The position numbers and the translations under genes are program-made. Below the pieces are notes generated by a model, which did not search any database, was not told the DNA's origin, and was given only the letters and a program-made list of their open reading frames with translations. Of a stretch of 5,374 nucleotides of DNA, positions 1 through 5,374 are shown in pieces. The stretch's first letter is position 1. Every line of letters starts with the position of its first letter. The stretch comes from JBEKTY01 sp049515555 (lineage in GTDB: Bacteria > Planctomycetota > Planctomycetia > Pirellulales > Thermoguttaceae), in contig JBEKTY010000307.1 in NCBI GenBank assembly GCA_049515555.1, positions 1-5,374 on the forward strand, written 5' to 3'.

Positions 1-70
1 AAGGACACCGACGAAGGAGCCTGCCCAAGTAGACGCGGCAAGGACAATCAACGAAGGACACTCAGATAGC

Positions 71-114
71 GCGGGCTACCGCCCGCCCGAAAACGAAGGC
101 AGATTCCAGCCCGC
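71..114 (+). other. GC hairpin with an alternative pairing partner
   Basis: GCGGGC (71-76) pairs perfectly with GCCCGC (81-86) across a TACC tetraloop. The same left arm, extended to GCGGGCT (71-77), can instead pair with AGCCCGC (108-114). The two structures exclude each other. No T-run follows either one, so an ordinary rho-independent terminator is unlikely. It lies upstream of the candidate promoter and so would belong to a transcript coming from the left. Confidence 0.35.
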
Positions 115-181
115 GCCCAGGCGGAACCTGATCGCCTTGGTTCACTTTCCGTTGGCCCCGCGCCCCCACCATTCTTGGTTA

Positions 182-210
182 TTGCGTACAAGCTAATGGC
201 TAGCTATAAG
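182..210 (+). promoter_or_regulatory. Candidate sigma70-like promoter
   Basis: TTGCGT (182-187) and TATAAG (205-210) are separated by exactly 17 nt. The -10 matches TATAAT at five of six positions and the -35 matches TTGACA at three of six. The stretch around 171-235 is AT-richer than its surroundings. Transcription would begin near 217 and leave a leader of about 120 nt before the GTG. Planctomycete promoters are poorly defined by consensus, so this is a candidate only. Confidence 0.4.
191..205. promoter_or_regulatory. Inverted repeat in the promoter spacer, possible operator
   Basis: AGCTA (191-195) and TAGCT (201-205) are perfect inverted arms around a 5-nt centre. The element fills most of the spacer and touches the first base of the candidate -10. 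A repressor bound there would block the promoter, but five-base arms can arise by chance. Confidence 0.2.
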
Positions 211-324
211 TTATGGTATCGAACCCATCGGAATTTGAGGTGAGCGCGGATCGCTATAGAACTGTGACACTATTGGTTGCTCGGTCTGGATAAAGGCGAT
301 TGGCCATGACAGAACTCTGACAAG

Positions 325-330
325 AAGGAG
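325..330 (+). promoter_or_regulatory. Shine-Dalgarno sequence fixing the GTG start
   Basis: AAGGAG, within AAGAAGGAG, lies 8 nt before the GTG at 339, which is near-ideal spacing. It supports this GTG over the internal ATG at codon 11, and the chosen start keeps the whole basic leader. Confidence 0.85.
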
Positions 331-338
331 TACCAGCC

Positions 339-3300
339 GTGTGGAGCAAGCCTTGTTTCGGTCGGGGTATGCGCGGCGTTAGGCGGTCGGCGGGCTCTAG
401 TGCGTCCAGGAAGAATAATCGCCGGGGGCGGTTGGCTTTCGAGCGGCTGGAATACCGCCTCGTCCTTTCCATCTTGACGGTCAGCAGCTCGGCGGATGAC
501 GGGTCGCCGGGAACCCTGCGGTCCGCTATCACCCAGGCCAACACCGATGGTGGCCAGCACATTGCTGACGACATCTATTTCGCCCAAAACCTCGGCGGCG
601 ATCAGATTGCGTTGTCACAGGGCCCGCTGCAACTGACGGCCGGCTCGGCGGTGACCATTTGGAGCAGCGATCAGAAGAACGGTAAGCCGCTGCAAATTAT
701 CATCGAAGGCGCCGGAACCAACCTCTTGCAGGTCGATAGCGGCGCCAGCCTCTCCCTCCATGGGCTGATTCTTACCAATGGTGATGCCCTCGGCGGCACG
801 CCGACTGCTCCCGATGCGGGCAGCTCTGGCGGGGCGATCAACAACGCCGGCACCCTGGTTGTCGACCAGTGCAAGTTGGTCAACAACTCGGCCGAGGACA
901 TGGGCGGCGCCGTTTACAACACGGGCAGTTTGATCGTCCCCAACGCCGCCACCTTCACCGGCAACATCTCCCACCAACAGGGCGGTGCGATCGCCAACGC
1001 CGCCGGCGGCACGGTGTCGCTGACCGGCCCCATCGTGTCCGGCAATACCGCCAGCACTGGCGAGGGCGGGGCCCTCTACAACAAGGGCATGATGACCGTG
1101 AGCGGCGGCGCCCTGAGCAGCAACACCGCCGGATACGACGGGGGCGCCATCTACAATACCGGCACCATGACCGTGACGGCCTCGACGCTCAACAGTAACC
1201 AGGCCGGCAGCCAAAGCGGCGGGGGCGGCATTTACAACGGCCAGTATGGCACGATGACGGTGAGCACCTCGACCCTCGCCAAGAACGGCGCCCGGACGGG
1301 CGGCGCTATCTACAACGGCGGCACAATGACGCTCAGCGCCGCCACCATATCCGGCAACTCCGCCCCTTACGGAGCCGGCACCTACACGGTGGGTACGCTG
1401 ACCATGGTGGATACGATCGTCGCCGGCAACGCGCTGTTGTCCGGCAACAGCGTCGGCCCGGACGTCTACGGCAGCGTCACCGCCACGAGCGTCTACAACC
1501 TGATCGGCGACGGCAGCGGATTGACGGGCATAAGTAATGGCGCGGGCGGCAACAAGATCGGTTCCAGCGGTGTGCCGATCGATCCGCTTTTGGCCTCGCT
1601 GGGTAATTACAGCGGGAGCACTCAGACCATGCCCCCACTGCCCGGCAGTCCGGCCCTGGCGGCCGGCGGGCCGGTGACCACCCTGACCGCCGCCATCGGC
1701 GCCCAGGACACGACCGTTCCGGTCGCCGACGCCGCCGCGATTGCCAGTACTGCCGGCACGGGGACCATCCAGATCGACCGCGACGAGATGTGGGTTTCCA
1801 GTGTCCAACTGGAGTACAACACGCTCACGGTTGTTCGCTCCTCTGTGCTTTTGCAAGCCGGCCATAGTCTCGGCGCCGCCGTCTACTTCGAGTGCGACCA
1901 GTCCGGCGATGTGGTCCAGCCCAGCTCGCTGGCCATTGGCGCCGAACAGTCCAATGCTCAGGCGATCGCTTCGATCGCCGTCACAGCCCCCGGCACCGCC
2001 ACGGCCGGCACCCCCTTCAACGTCACGGTCACGGCCGAGGACTCCTCGGGGAAGACCGTCAGCTACTACAACGGCCCGTTCACCCTCACCAGCAGCGATG
2101 GCCAGACGGTTTCCCACGCAGCGGTCACGCTGAGTAGCGGCACGGTCACGGTTCCGGTCACGCTCAGTAAGACGGGCACCGTCACGCTCGCGGCCACTAT
2201 CGGCACGCTCAAGGGAACCAGCGGCAAGATCGTGATTAGCGCGGGAAGCCCGGCCTCGATCCAGGTACACGCCGATGCCGGGACCGAGTTTGCCGGGGCG
2301 GCCTTCAGCGTCAGCCTCACGGTCCTGGACACATACGGCAACACGTGTACGGGCGACAACGCAACAGCCGTGCTCACCGCCGGCGGTCAGACGCTGTTCG
2401 GGCTGACGGAGCAGATGCCAGGGAAGCCTCCTAAATTTCTGAAAGGCTCCGTTGCCCCCAGCATCGTCCTGAAGAGCGGCACGGCCGCCGTCTCCTTCAA
2501 TCTCCACACGGCGGGAAAGGTCGCGATTGCGGGCACGCAGGGCTCGGCCACGGGAAGCACCAGCATCACGGTTACGGCGGGGCCGTCGGCCACGATTACC
2601 GCTAGCGCTAGCGTCCTGAGCAAACCGGGGCACGGACAAACCATTTACTACAACACCGCCGGCGAGGGCTTCACGCTCACCGTCGCGACCGCGGACAAAT
2701 ACGGCAATCCGACCTGTGCGGCCGACCTCCTGGCCGGTTCCGTCACCGTCACTTGTAACGACAAGCAAACGGTGACGCAGACGCCCTTCACCGGCGCTAC
2801 ATCGGATCCCGTCCCCATCACGTCGACCGTCACCCTGGACAAGGCCGACTTCTCGGTTGCTCTTATCGTCACCTCAGCAGCGAAAAAGGTGAAGGGGCGG
2901 ATTTACGGCTACTCTCTCAAGGCGACCAGCAACACGTTCGTGGTTATGTCGGGGGCACTGACGCAATTTGCCGTTACCGCTCCCAGCCAGGCGACCTTCG
3001 GCCAGTCGTTCCCTCTGACGGTCACGGCCGAGGACGCGTTTGGCAACCCCACCCTCGACTTCTGCGCGGTCCACCTCTCGACCAACACAAACGATACTTG
3101 GGTGATGCCGTATGGCCAGTCGTTCACGCAGTCCGGCAAGTTCTTCCTGATCATCAATCCCCTGGGTTCCGGTTCTGTGCCAACCCAGATCCGGATTTTC
3201 GTAACGAGCGAGCTAGAAATTCCGTCGATCACGGCTGAGAGCGGCCCGATCACCCTCAAGACCGCCGCCGTGCCGGCCTGGTTCAGCAGCCACCTCGTGG

Positions 3301-5114
3301 ACCCGGGCATTCAACAATTGGCCGCAGCCGATTACCTCAGCCACAAGGTCCACGGTTTGACTTACGACGACATGTTGGGGATATTCCAGTATGCCGAGAC
3401 CGAGTTTACGAAGTTAGCTGGGTGCGAGACTGACCCGGCTACAAAGGATTGGGCGGCCACTTCTGAGCAGAACATACTGGACGATTTGGGCCAGCTCAGG
3501 GTCGACGGTTCCAGCGACCTGAACATGACTCCAGCCGTGCAGTACCTGACAACTCAGGTCGCCCTGCCCGGGGTAACCGACGAGTGTTTCCTGGCGAACT
3601 ATTGCAGCCAAAACCCCGCTCTATCGGTTCCCACCTGTTTGTGTTACGGCCAGCCGTCCTTAGGCGATGGCTCTGGTTCTACGGGCGGGCGGCTAGCCGC
3701 GGAGATAACCGCGCTGGTCGACCAGTGGTTCCTGGGGACGATCTTGCCGGGCATCAACAACCTGAACTTCTTTACTCCTAATGACAGCGGGGGGAGCTAC
3801 TCCGAAGTGGCCGGCACCCTGTACGGGCCCACCGGCGGGCCGCTGGCCACGGACGTAAACCAGAACGGCCTCGGTGACTGCTGGATAATGGCGACCATGG
3901 CCGAAGTGGCGCACCGCGCCCCCGGCCTGATCGAGAACATGATTACAACGAACGACAACGGCACGTATACGATCCGCCTCTACTCCACCCCCCTCTCCAA
4001 CGGCCTCCCCACACCCGGCGTACCGGTATATATAACTGTCGATACAGAACTGCCGGCGACCGCATGGTTCGCCGGGTGGCCCCACAATGTACTATGGGGG
4101 GCGCTGATGGAGAAGGCCTTCGCCGAGTGGCAAACCTTGGCCCCCACTGCTGCCCACGTTAACTACGATCAATACTCCTACCAGGACATACAAGGTGGAA
4201 ACGCCATGTGGCCCTTAGTAGCGATTACGGGGGTGGGCGTTGGCTACCTTTCCAATGGCTACAACCTGACGGCCGACAATCTCAGGACTGCCTTTAACTC
4301 CGGCGAACTTATCGCCTTATCAACGCCCGGCACGCCCGGCGCCCCGGAACTTATAGGGGACCACTACTACGCGGCTTTGGCTTATACGCCGTCTACCGAT
4401 AAGTTCTTGCTGATGAATCCCTGGGGGTGCGCACCAATCTGCATGGCAACCGCGGAACTAAAAGCAGCCGCGAACAGTACCACCGTCAGCGTTGGTGTCC
4501 TTAACGGCTTCCCCGCGATTCAGGGTTTGGTCGTGGGTGAGCTTCTTCTGCTCGATAAAGAAGTGGTCAGGGTCACCGCGGTGGGCAATGGCCAGATCAC
4601 CGTCCAGCGCGGCGTCGATGGGACGGCTATTGCGGATCATCCAAGCGGGACTGACGTTGTTCTCTTGAGCTGGCTTCCGAGCAAGCTGCCAACGGGCACC
4701 ATCCTCGATAGCCCTGGCGTTCCCGCTCTTTTTCAAGAAACCGCAAGCTGGTGCGCTACGTACTTCGACGAAGCCGATTACACGACGACCGCCTTCTCCG
4801 CAGTTCCCGCATCTGCCACGGCCCCGTCAGCACACCCGACTAGCGGCCCGCCGCTAGCCATGGCGCTTGAGTCGGTTCCGCAGATCCTGTCGAGCGGGCC
4901 CAGTGCCGGCAGCGTGTTGACCATGCTCGGCTTGACCTTGGCGGCGGTCTCGCCAGCCGCACAAGCGGCACCAGTTGCGGCCGGCCGTAATTCGGCCGAT
5001 CTCTCGGCCCTGGACTCGCTGCTGGCCTCCTGGCCCGCCGTCGACCGTGACCATGGAAAAGACGTCGACAGCGGCCGCAACTGGAACGAGCTGGCAGACT
5101 CGCTGCTTGTTTAA
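339..5114 (+). CDS. Giant exported calpain-like cysteine peptidase with beta-helix and Ig-like stalk
   Basis: The gene encodes 1591 residues, probably an exported surface protein. The GTG start is chosen because AAGGAG lies 8 nt upstream. Domains in order: basic leader with FERLEYRLVLS (34-44); CSLREAI-like segment with GTLRSAITQAN (58-68); beta-helix repeats (about 164-375); choice-of-anchor-Q-like segment (421-443 and 520-536) split by a module (445-518); four Ig-like repeats (about 542-976); helical pre-peptidase region (980-1154); calpain-type peptidase (about 1155-1476) carrying a second module copy (1371-1445); low-complexity tail (1477-1591). Catalytic candidates are Cys1181 in GLGDCW, His1342 in GDHYY and Asn1360 in NPWG, with oxyanion Gln1175 six residues before the Cys, as in calpains. 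Family knowledge says this triad hydrolyses peptide bonds. The substrate, calcium need and cellular location are unknown. It appears to be a single-gene unit. I am very sure of the reading frame, fairly sure of the peptidase, and less sure of the attachment mode. Confidence 0.95.
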   Translation: MWSKPCFGRGMRGVRRSAGSSASRKNNRRGRLAFERLEYRLVLSILTVSSSADDGSPGTLRSAITQANTDGGQHIADDIYFAQNLGGDQIALSQGPLQLTAGSAVTIWSSDQKNGKPLQIIIEGAGTNLLQVDSGASLSLHGLILTNGDALGGTPTAPDAGSSGGAINNAGTLVVDQCKLVNNSAEDMGGAVYNTGSLIVPNAATFTGNISHQQGGAIANAAGGTVSLTGPIVSGNTASTGEGGALYNKGMMTVSGGALSSNTAGYDGGAIYNTGTMTVTASTLNSNQAGSQSGGGGIYNGQYGTMTVSTSTLAKNGARTGGAIYNGGTMTLSAATISGNSAPYGAGTYTVGTLTMVDTIVAGNALLSGNSVGPDVYGSVTATSVYNLIGDGSGLTGISNGAGGNKIGSSGVPIDPLLASLGNYSGSTQTMPPLPGSPALAAGGPVTTLTAAIGAQDTTVPVADAAAIASTAGTGTIQIDRDEMWVSSVQLEYNTLTVVRSSVLLQAGHSLGAAVYFECDQSGDVVQPSSLAIGAEQSNAQAIASIAVTAPGTATAGTPFNVTVTAEDSSGKTVSYYNGPFTLTSSDGQTVSHAAVTLSSGTVTVPVTLSKTGTVTLAATIGTLKGTSGKIVISAGSPASIQVHADAGTEFAGAAFSVSLTVLDTYGNTCTGDNATAVLTAGGQTLFGLTEQMPGKPPKFLKGSVAPSIVLKSGTAAVSFNLHTAGKVAIAGTQGSATGSTSITVTAGPSATITASASVLSKPGHGQTIYYNTAGEGFTLTVATADKYGNPTCAADLLAGSVTVTCNDKQTVTQTPFTGATSDPVPITSTVTLDKADFSVALIVTSAAKKVKGRIYGYSLKATSNTFVVMSGALTQFAVTAPSQATFGQSFPLTVTAEDAFGNPTLDFCAVHLSTNTNDTWVMPYGQSFTQSGKFFLIINPLGSGSVPTQIRIFVTSELEIPSITAESGPITLKTAAVPAWFSSHLVDPGIQQLAAADYLSHKVHGLTYDDMLGIFQYAETEFTKLAGCETDPATKDWAATSEQNILDDLGQLRVDGSSDLNMTPAVQYLTTQVALPGVTDECFLANYCSQNPALSVPTCLCYGQPSLGDGSGSTGGRLAAEITALVDQWFLGTILPGINNLNFFTPNDSGGSYSEVAGTLYGPTGGPLATDVNQNGLGDCWIMATMAEVAHRAPGLIENMITTNDNGTYTIRLYSTPLSNGLPTPGVPVYITVDTELPATAWFAGWPHNVLWGALMEKAFAEWQTLAPTAAHVNYDQYSYQDIQGGNAMWPLVAITGVGVGYLSNGYNLTADNLRTAFNSGELIALSTPGTPGAPELIGDHYYAALAYTPSTDKFLLMNPWGCAPICMATAELKAAANSTTVSVGVLNGFPAIQGLVVGELLLLDKEVVRVTAVGNGQITVQRGVDGTAIADHPSGTDVVLLSWLPSKLPTGTILDSPGVPALFQETASWCATYFDEADYTTTAFSAVPASATAPSAHPTSGPPLAMALESVPQILSSGPSAGSVLTMLGLTLAAVSPAAQAAPVAAGRNSADLSALDSLLASWPAVDRDHGKDVDSGRNWNELADSLLV
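438..470 (+). other. LEPR-XLL type planctomycete export leader motif
   Basis: Residues 34-44 read FERLEYRLVLS, after about 33 residues rich in Arg, Lys, Gly and Ser. Large secreted planctomycete proteins commonly carry a leader of the form F-E-x-L-E-x-R-x-x-L-S at this position. No classical signal peptide with a long hydrophobic core is present. That the motif directs export is inferred from its association with extracellular proteins. Confidence 0.8.
828..1463 (+). repeat. Pmp-like beta-helix repeats (about eight rungs)
   Basis: A unit of 24-28 residues recurs, starting with GGA(I/V/L)YN or a close variant at residues 164, 189, 215, 243, 268, 296 and 321, with a degenerate copy at 345. Each continues as xGTMTVSxSTLSxNxA. 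This pattern resembles the chlamydial polymorphic outer-membrane protein repeat and the related right-handed beta-helix proteins of planctomycetes. The preceding GTLRSAITQAN segment (58-68) is CSLREAI-like and often heads such helices. The region probably forms a rigid stalk or binding surface. Hand-counted GC over 961-1080 is about 71%. Confidence 0.85.
1671..1892 (+). repeat. Module copy 1, embedded in the choice-of-anchor-Q-like segment
   Basis: Residues 445-518 form a beta-rich module with TTVPV (458-462), IDRDEMWVSSV (479-489), TLTVVR (495-500) and HSLGAAV (509-515). Before it the host segment reads LPGSPALAAGG; after it DQSG and LAIGAEQ resemble the family ending TDQRG...DIGAFE. The module therefore interrupts a motif that is normally nearly continuous. 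The same layout recurs at 4449-4673. Its function is unknown. Confidence 0.65.
1962..3266 (+). repeat. Four bacterial Ig-like repeats
   Basis: Residues about 542-636, 637-748, 749-870 and 871-976 each open with an (A/L)xxxxVTAP-like strand and contain a central VTxxDxxGN-type motif. The motifs are VTAEDSSGK (564-572), TVLDTYGN (661-668), TVATADKYGN (781-790) and TVTAEDAFGNP (894-904). Repeats 1 and 4 are the closest pair. The pattern resembles bacterial Ig-like (invasin or filamin-like) domains of surface proteins. They probably act as spacers that project the C-terminal peptidase from the cell. Confidence 0.75.
3276..3800 (+). other. Helical pre-peptidase region with cysteine cluster
   Basis: Residues 980-1154 include AWFSSHLVDPGIQQL, then LTYDDMLGIFQ, and later GQPSLGD leading to LVDQWFLG (1127-1133). 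From memory, similar blocks precede the peptidase in other planctomycete calpain-like proteins, so I read it as a conserved accessory region and not a linker. It carries Cys1029, Cys1083, Cys1089, Cys1100 and Cys1102. Hand-counted GC over 3361-3480 is about 54%, well below the beta-helix region. Its role is unknown; a propeptide or a substrate-positioning subdomain would both fit. Confidence 0.5.
3801..4766 (+). other. Calpain-type (peptidase family C2) catalytic domain
   Basis: Residues about 1155-1476. GLGDCW (1177-1182) supplies the nucleophile Cys1181, and Gln1175 lies six residues upstream, as the oxyanion Gln does in calpains. ELIGDHYYAALAY (1337-1349) supplies His1342. LLMNPWG (1357-1363) supplies Asn1360 and the conserved Trp. 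Between them, ITVDTELPA (1232-1240) and LWGALMEKAFAEW (1252-1264) match the VDD.LP and LW..LLEKAYAK blocks of the family. The Cys-to-His distance is 161 residues. All active-site residues are present, so activity is likely. Calcium-binding residues could not be assessed. Module copy 2 interrupts the C-terminal part. Confidence 0.88.
4449..4673 (+). repeat. Module copy 2, embedded in the peptidase domain
   Basis: Residues 1371-1445 repeat the layout of copy 1: TTVSV (1381-1385), LDKEVVRVTAV (1405-1415), QITVQRG (1419-1425) and HPSGTDV (1434-1440). The Asp-to-Val spacing (six residues) and His-to-Val spacing (six residues) are identical in both copies. It begins a few residues after the catalytic NPWG. 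The peptidase fold seems to resume after it at LFQETASWCATYF (1464-1476). The copies are diverged at DNA level, so this is not a recent tandem duplication. Confidence 0.6.
4767..5111 (+). other. Low-complexity C-terminal tail with a hydrophobic segment
   Basis: Residues 1477-1591 are rich in Ala, Ser and Pro. SVLTMLGLTLAAVSPAAQAA (1525-1544) is the most hydrophobic stretch, but it is short and proline-broken, so a membrane anchor is only possible. The last 40 residues are more polar and predicted helical, with LDSLLASW and WNELADSLLV. No LPXTG, PEP-CTERM, dockerin or type 9 sorting motif is visible. Confidence 0.45.
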
Positions 5115-5116
5115 CA

Positions 5117-5241
5117 CGAGCCGTGAAGAACCGCCGGCGACAGGCCCCGCTATGGGCCAGCTCCAAGACGCACGTGCCGCCGAAACAGTGACCAATGGCG
5201 GCCAGTCGCTCAGGATCGCAAAGGGGGTTGGCTGTTGCCAT
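5117..5241 (-). pseudogene. Dienelactone hydrolase family remnant
   Basis: Read on the minus strand, ANPLCDPERLAAIGHCFGG (about 5232-5176) and then TCVLELAHSGA (5175-5143) match the nucleophile-elbow region of dienelactone hydrolase family proteins, which typically read NPLVDPxRIAAIGYCFGG then TTVLELARSGA. The catalytic Cys (TGT, 5187-5185) and GxCxGG are kept. The expected VVSFHG strand follows only after a frame change: His-Gly-Ser is readable at 5125-5117, and the gap is about 7 nt shorter than in intact genes. The N-terminal half and the later Asp/His triad region are missing. The fragment stops three bases after the TAA of the large gene. It is a decayed remnant, not a working esterase. 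Confidence 0.7.
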
Positions 5242-5374
5242 TCTGCTTGGCATACCACCGCAGCCAGTCCCCGGCGCTCCAGTTCACGCGCTCGACGATG
5301 GCTGGCGACACTGCGGGCGTGCGCTTCTTCTTCGGCCGTTTGGACACGGTGAAGCCCTTGGGCTCCTGGATCGT
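5210..5374 (-). CDS. Unidentified partial reading frame entering from the right edge
   Basis: A minus-strand frame is open from the right edge for 54 residues, to a TGA at 5212-5210, with no start codon inside the window. It has a basic stretch SKRPKKKRTP followed by VNWSAGDWLRWYAKQNG, a Trp-rich amphipathic segment that looks more protein-like than the other frames here. Its last ten or so codons overlap the dienelactone-hydrolase remnant in a different frame, so the present stop may be borrowed from that remnant and the gene may be truncated. I do not recognise the family; a transposase or other mobile-element C-terminus is possible but unsupported. Confidence 0.35.
   Translation of the reverse strand, partial: TIQEPKGFTVSKRPKKKRTPAVSPAIVERVNWSAGDWLRWYAKQNGNSQPPLRS

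Larger units (their letters stand above)
1..338. other. Upstream region without a convincing gene
   Basis: No complete gene with a ribosome binding site is visible. One forward frame is open from the left edge to a TAA at 194-196, but it has no recognisable motif. The heptamer ACGAAGG occurs at 11, 51 and 93, about 40 nt apart, and the first two copies sit in a longer imperfect repeat (1-18 and 40-58, starting AAGGACA). A GC-rich hairpin follows at 71-86. From about 171 the sequence becomes AT-richer and holds the candidate promoter, then an untranslated leader to 338. Confidence 0.6.

Noticed and set aside
2..196. Forward frame open from the left edge to TAA at 194-196, possibly the tail of an upstream gene
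   Set aside because: The 64 residues are Pro/Arg-rich with no motif, and the frame covers the hairpin and the candidate -35. The start lies outside the window, so it cannot be excluded but is not supported.
254..587. Two overlapping minus-strand frames of about 105 codons across the start of the large gene
   Set aside because: No recognisable motif and no good ribosome binding context, and they overlap the clear Shine-Dalgarno sequence, GTG and leader of the forward gene.
828..1463. The repeats as a CRISPR array or DNA-level tandem repeat
   Set aside because: The periodicity is at protein level (24-28 residues) with diverged DNA, in frame throughout, without constant-length spacers.
2601..2612. 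GCTAGCGCTAGC palindrome as a binding site
   Set aside because: It encodes Ala-Ser-Ala-Ser inside an Ig-like repeat and is a by-product of repeated GCT-AGC codons.
615..2768. A 717-codon open frame on the minus strand, antisense to the beta-helix and Ig-like region
   Set aside because: Its product is a monotonous Arg/Gly/Ala/Asp mixture with no domain, as expected when a high-GC gene is read antisense. The forward frame has clear repeats and motifs over the same bases.
5143..5158. GGCCC/GGGCC hairpin shortly after the stop codon as a transcription terminator
   Set aside because: The stem is five base pairs with no following T-run on either strand, and the bases are explained by the hydrolase codons on the minus strand.
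4975..5352. Forward frame of 125 codons spanning the end of the large gene and the right flank
   Set aside because: It overlaps the C-terminus of the large gene in another frame and gives Arg/Ser/Ala-rich low-complexity sequence. The minus strand here shows hydrolase similarity instead.

Overview
The window suggests a high-GC bacterium of the Planctomycetota. The main clue is the N-terminus of the single large protein: a basic leader followed by FERLEYRLVLS, which matches the LEPR-XLL type export leader seen on giant secreted planctomycete proteins. The many-domain surface-protein architecture agrees with this. Genus cannot be assigned from the sequence.

Layout. Positions 1-338 hold no convincing gene. 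They contain a GC-rich hairpin with an alternative pairing partner, a plausible sigma70-type promoter (182-210) with a small inverted repeat over its spacer, and a strong Shine-Dalgarno sequence 8 nt before a GTG start. Positions 339-5114 (+) are one uninterrupted gene for a 1591-residue, probably exported protein. Its order is: LEPR-XLL leader; CSLREAI-like segment; right-handed beta-helix of Pmp-like GGAIYN repeats; choice-of-anchor-Q-like segment interrupted by a roughly 74-residue module; four bacterial Ig-like repeats; a helical pre-peptidase region with a cysteine cluster; a calpain-family (C2) cysteine peptidase domain with Gln, Cys, His and Asn active-site residues all in place; a second copy of the module, in the C-terminal part of that peptidase domain; and an Ala/Ser/Pro-rich tail.

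Positions 5115-5374 hold debris on the minus strand. A dienelactone-hydrolase fragment keeps its GxCxGG nucleophile elbow but is frameshifted and truncated, and it abuts the stop codon of the large gene. An open frame of unknown identity enters from the right edge and ends inside this fragment. The right flank therefore looks rearranged.

The most interesting points are a complete calpain-type active site at the end of a long adhesin-like stalk, and a small mobile-looking protein module placed inside two unrelated domains of the same polypeptide. No RNA gene, CRISPR array, complete insertion sequence or defence system is visible.
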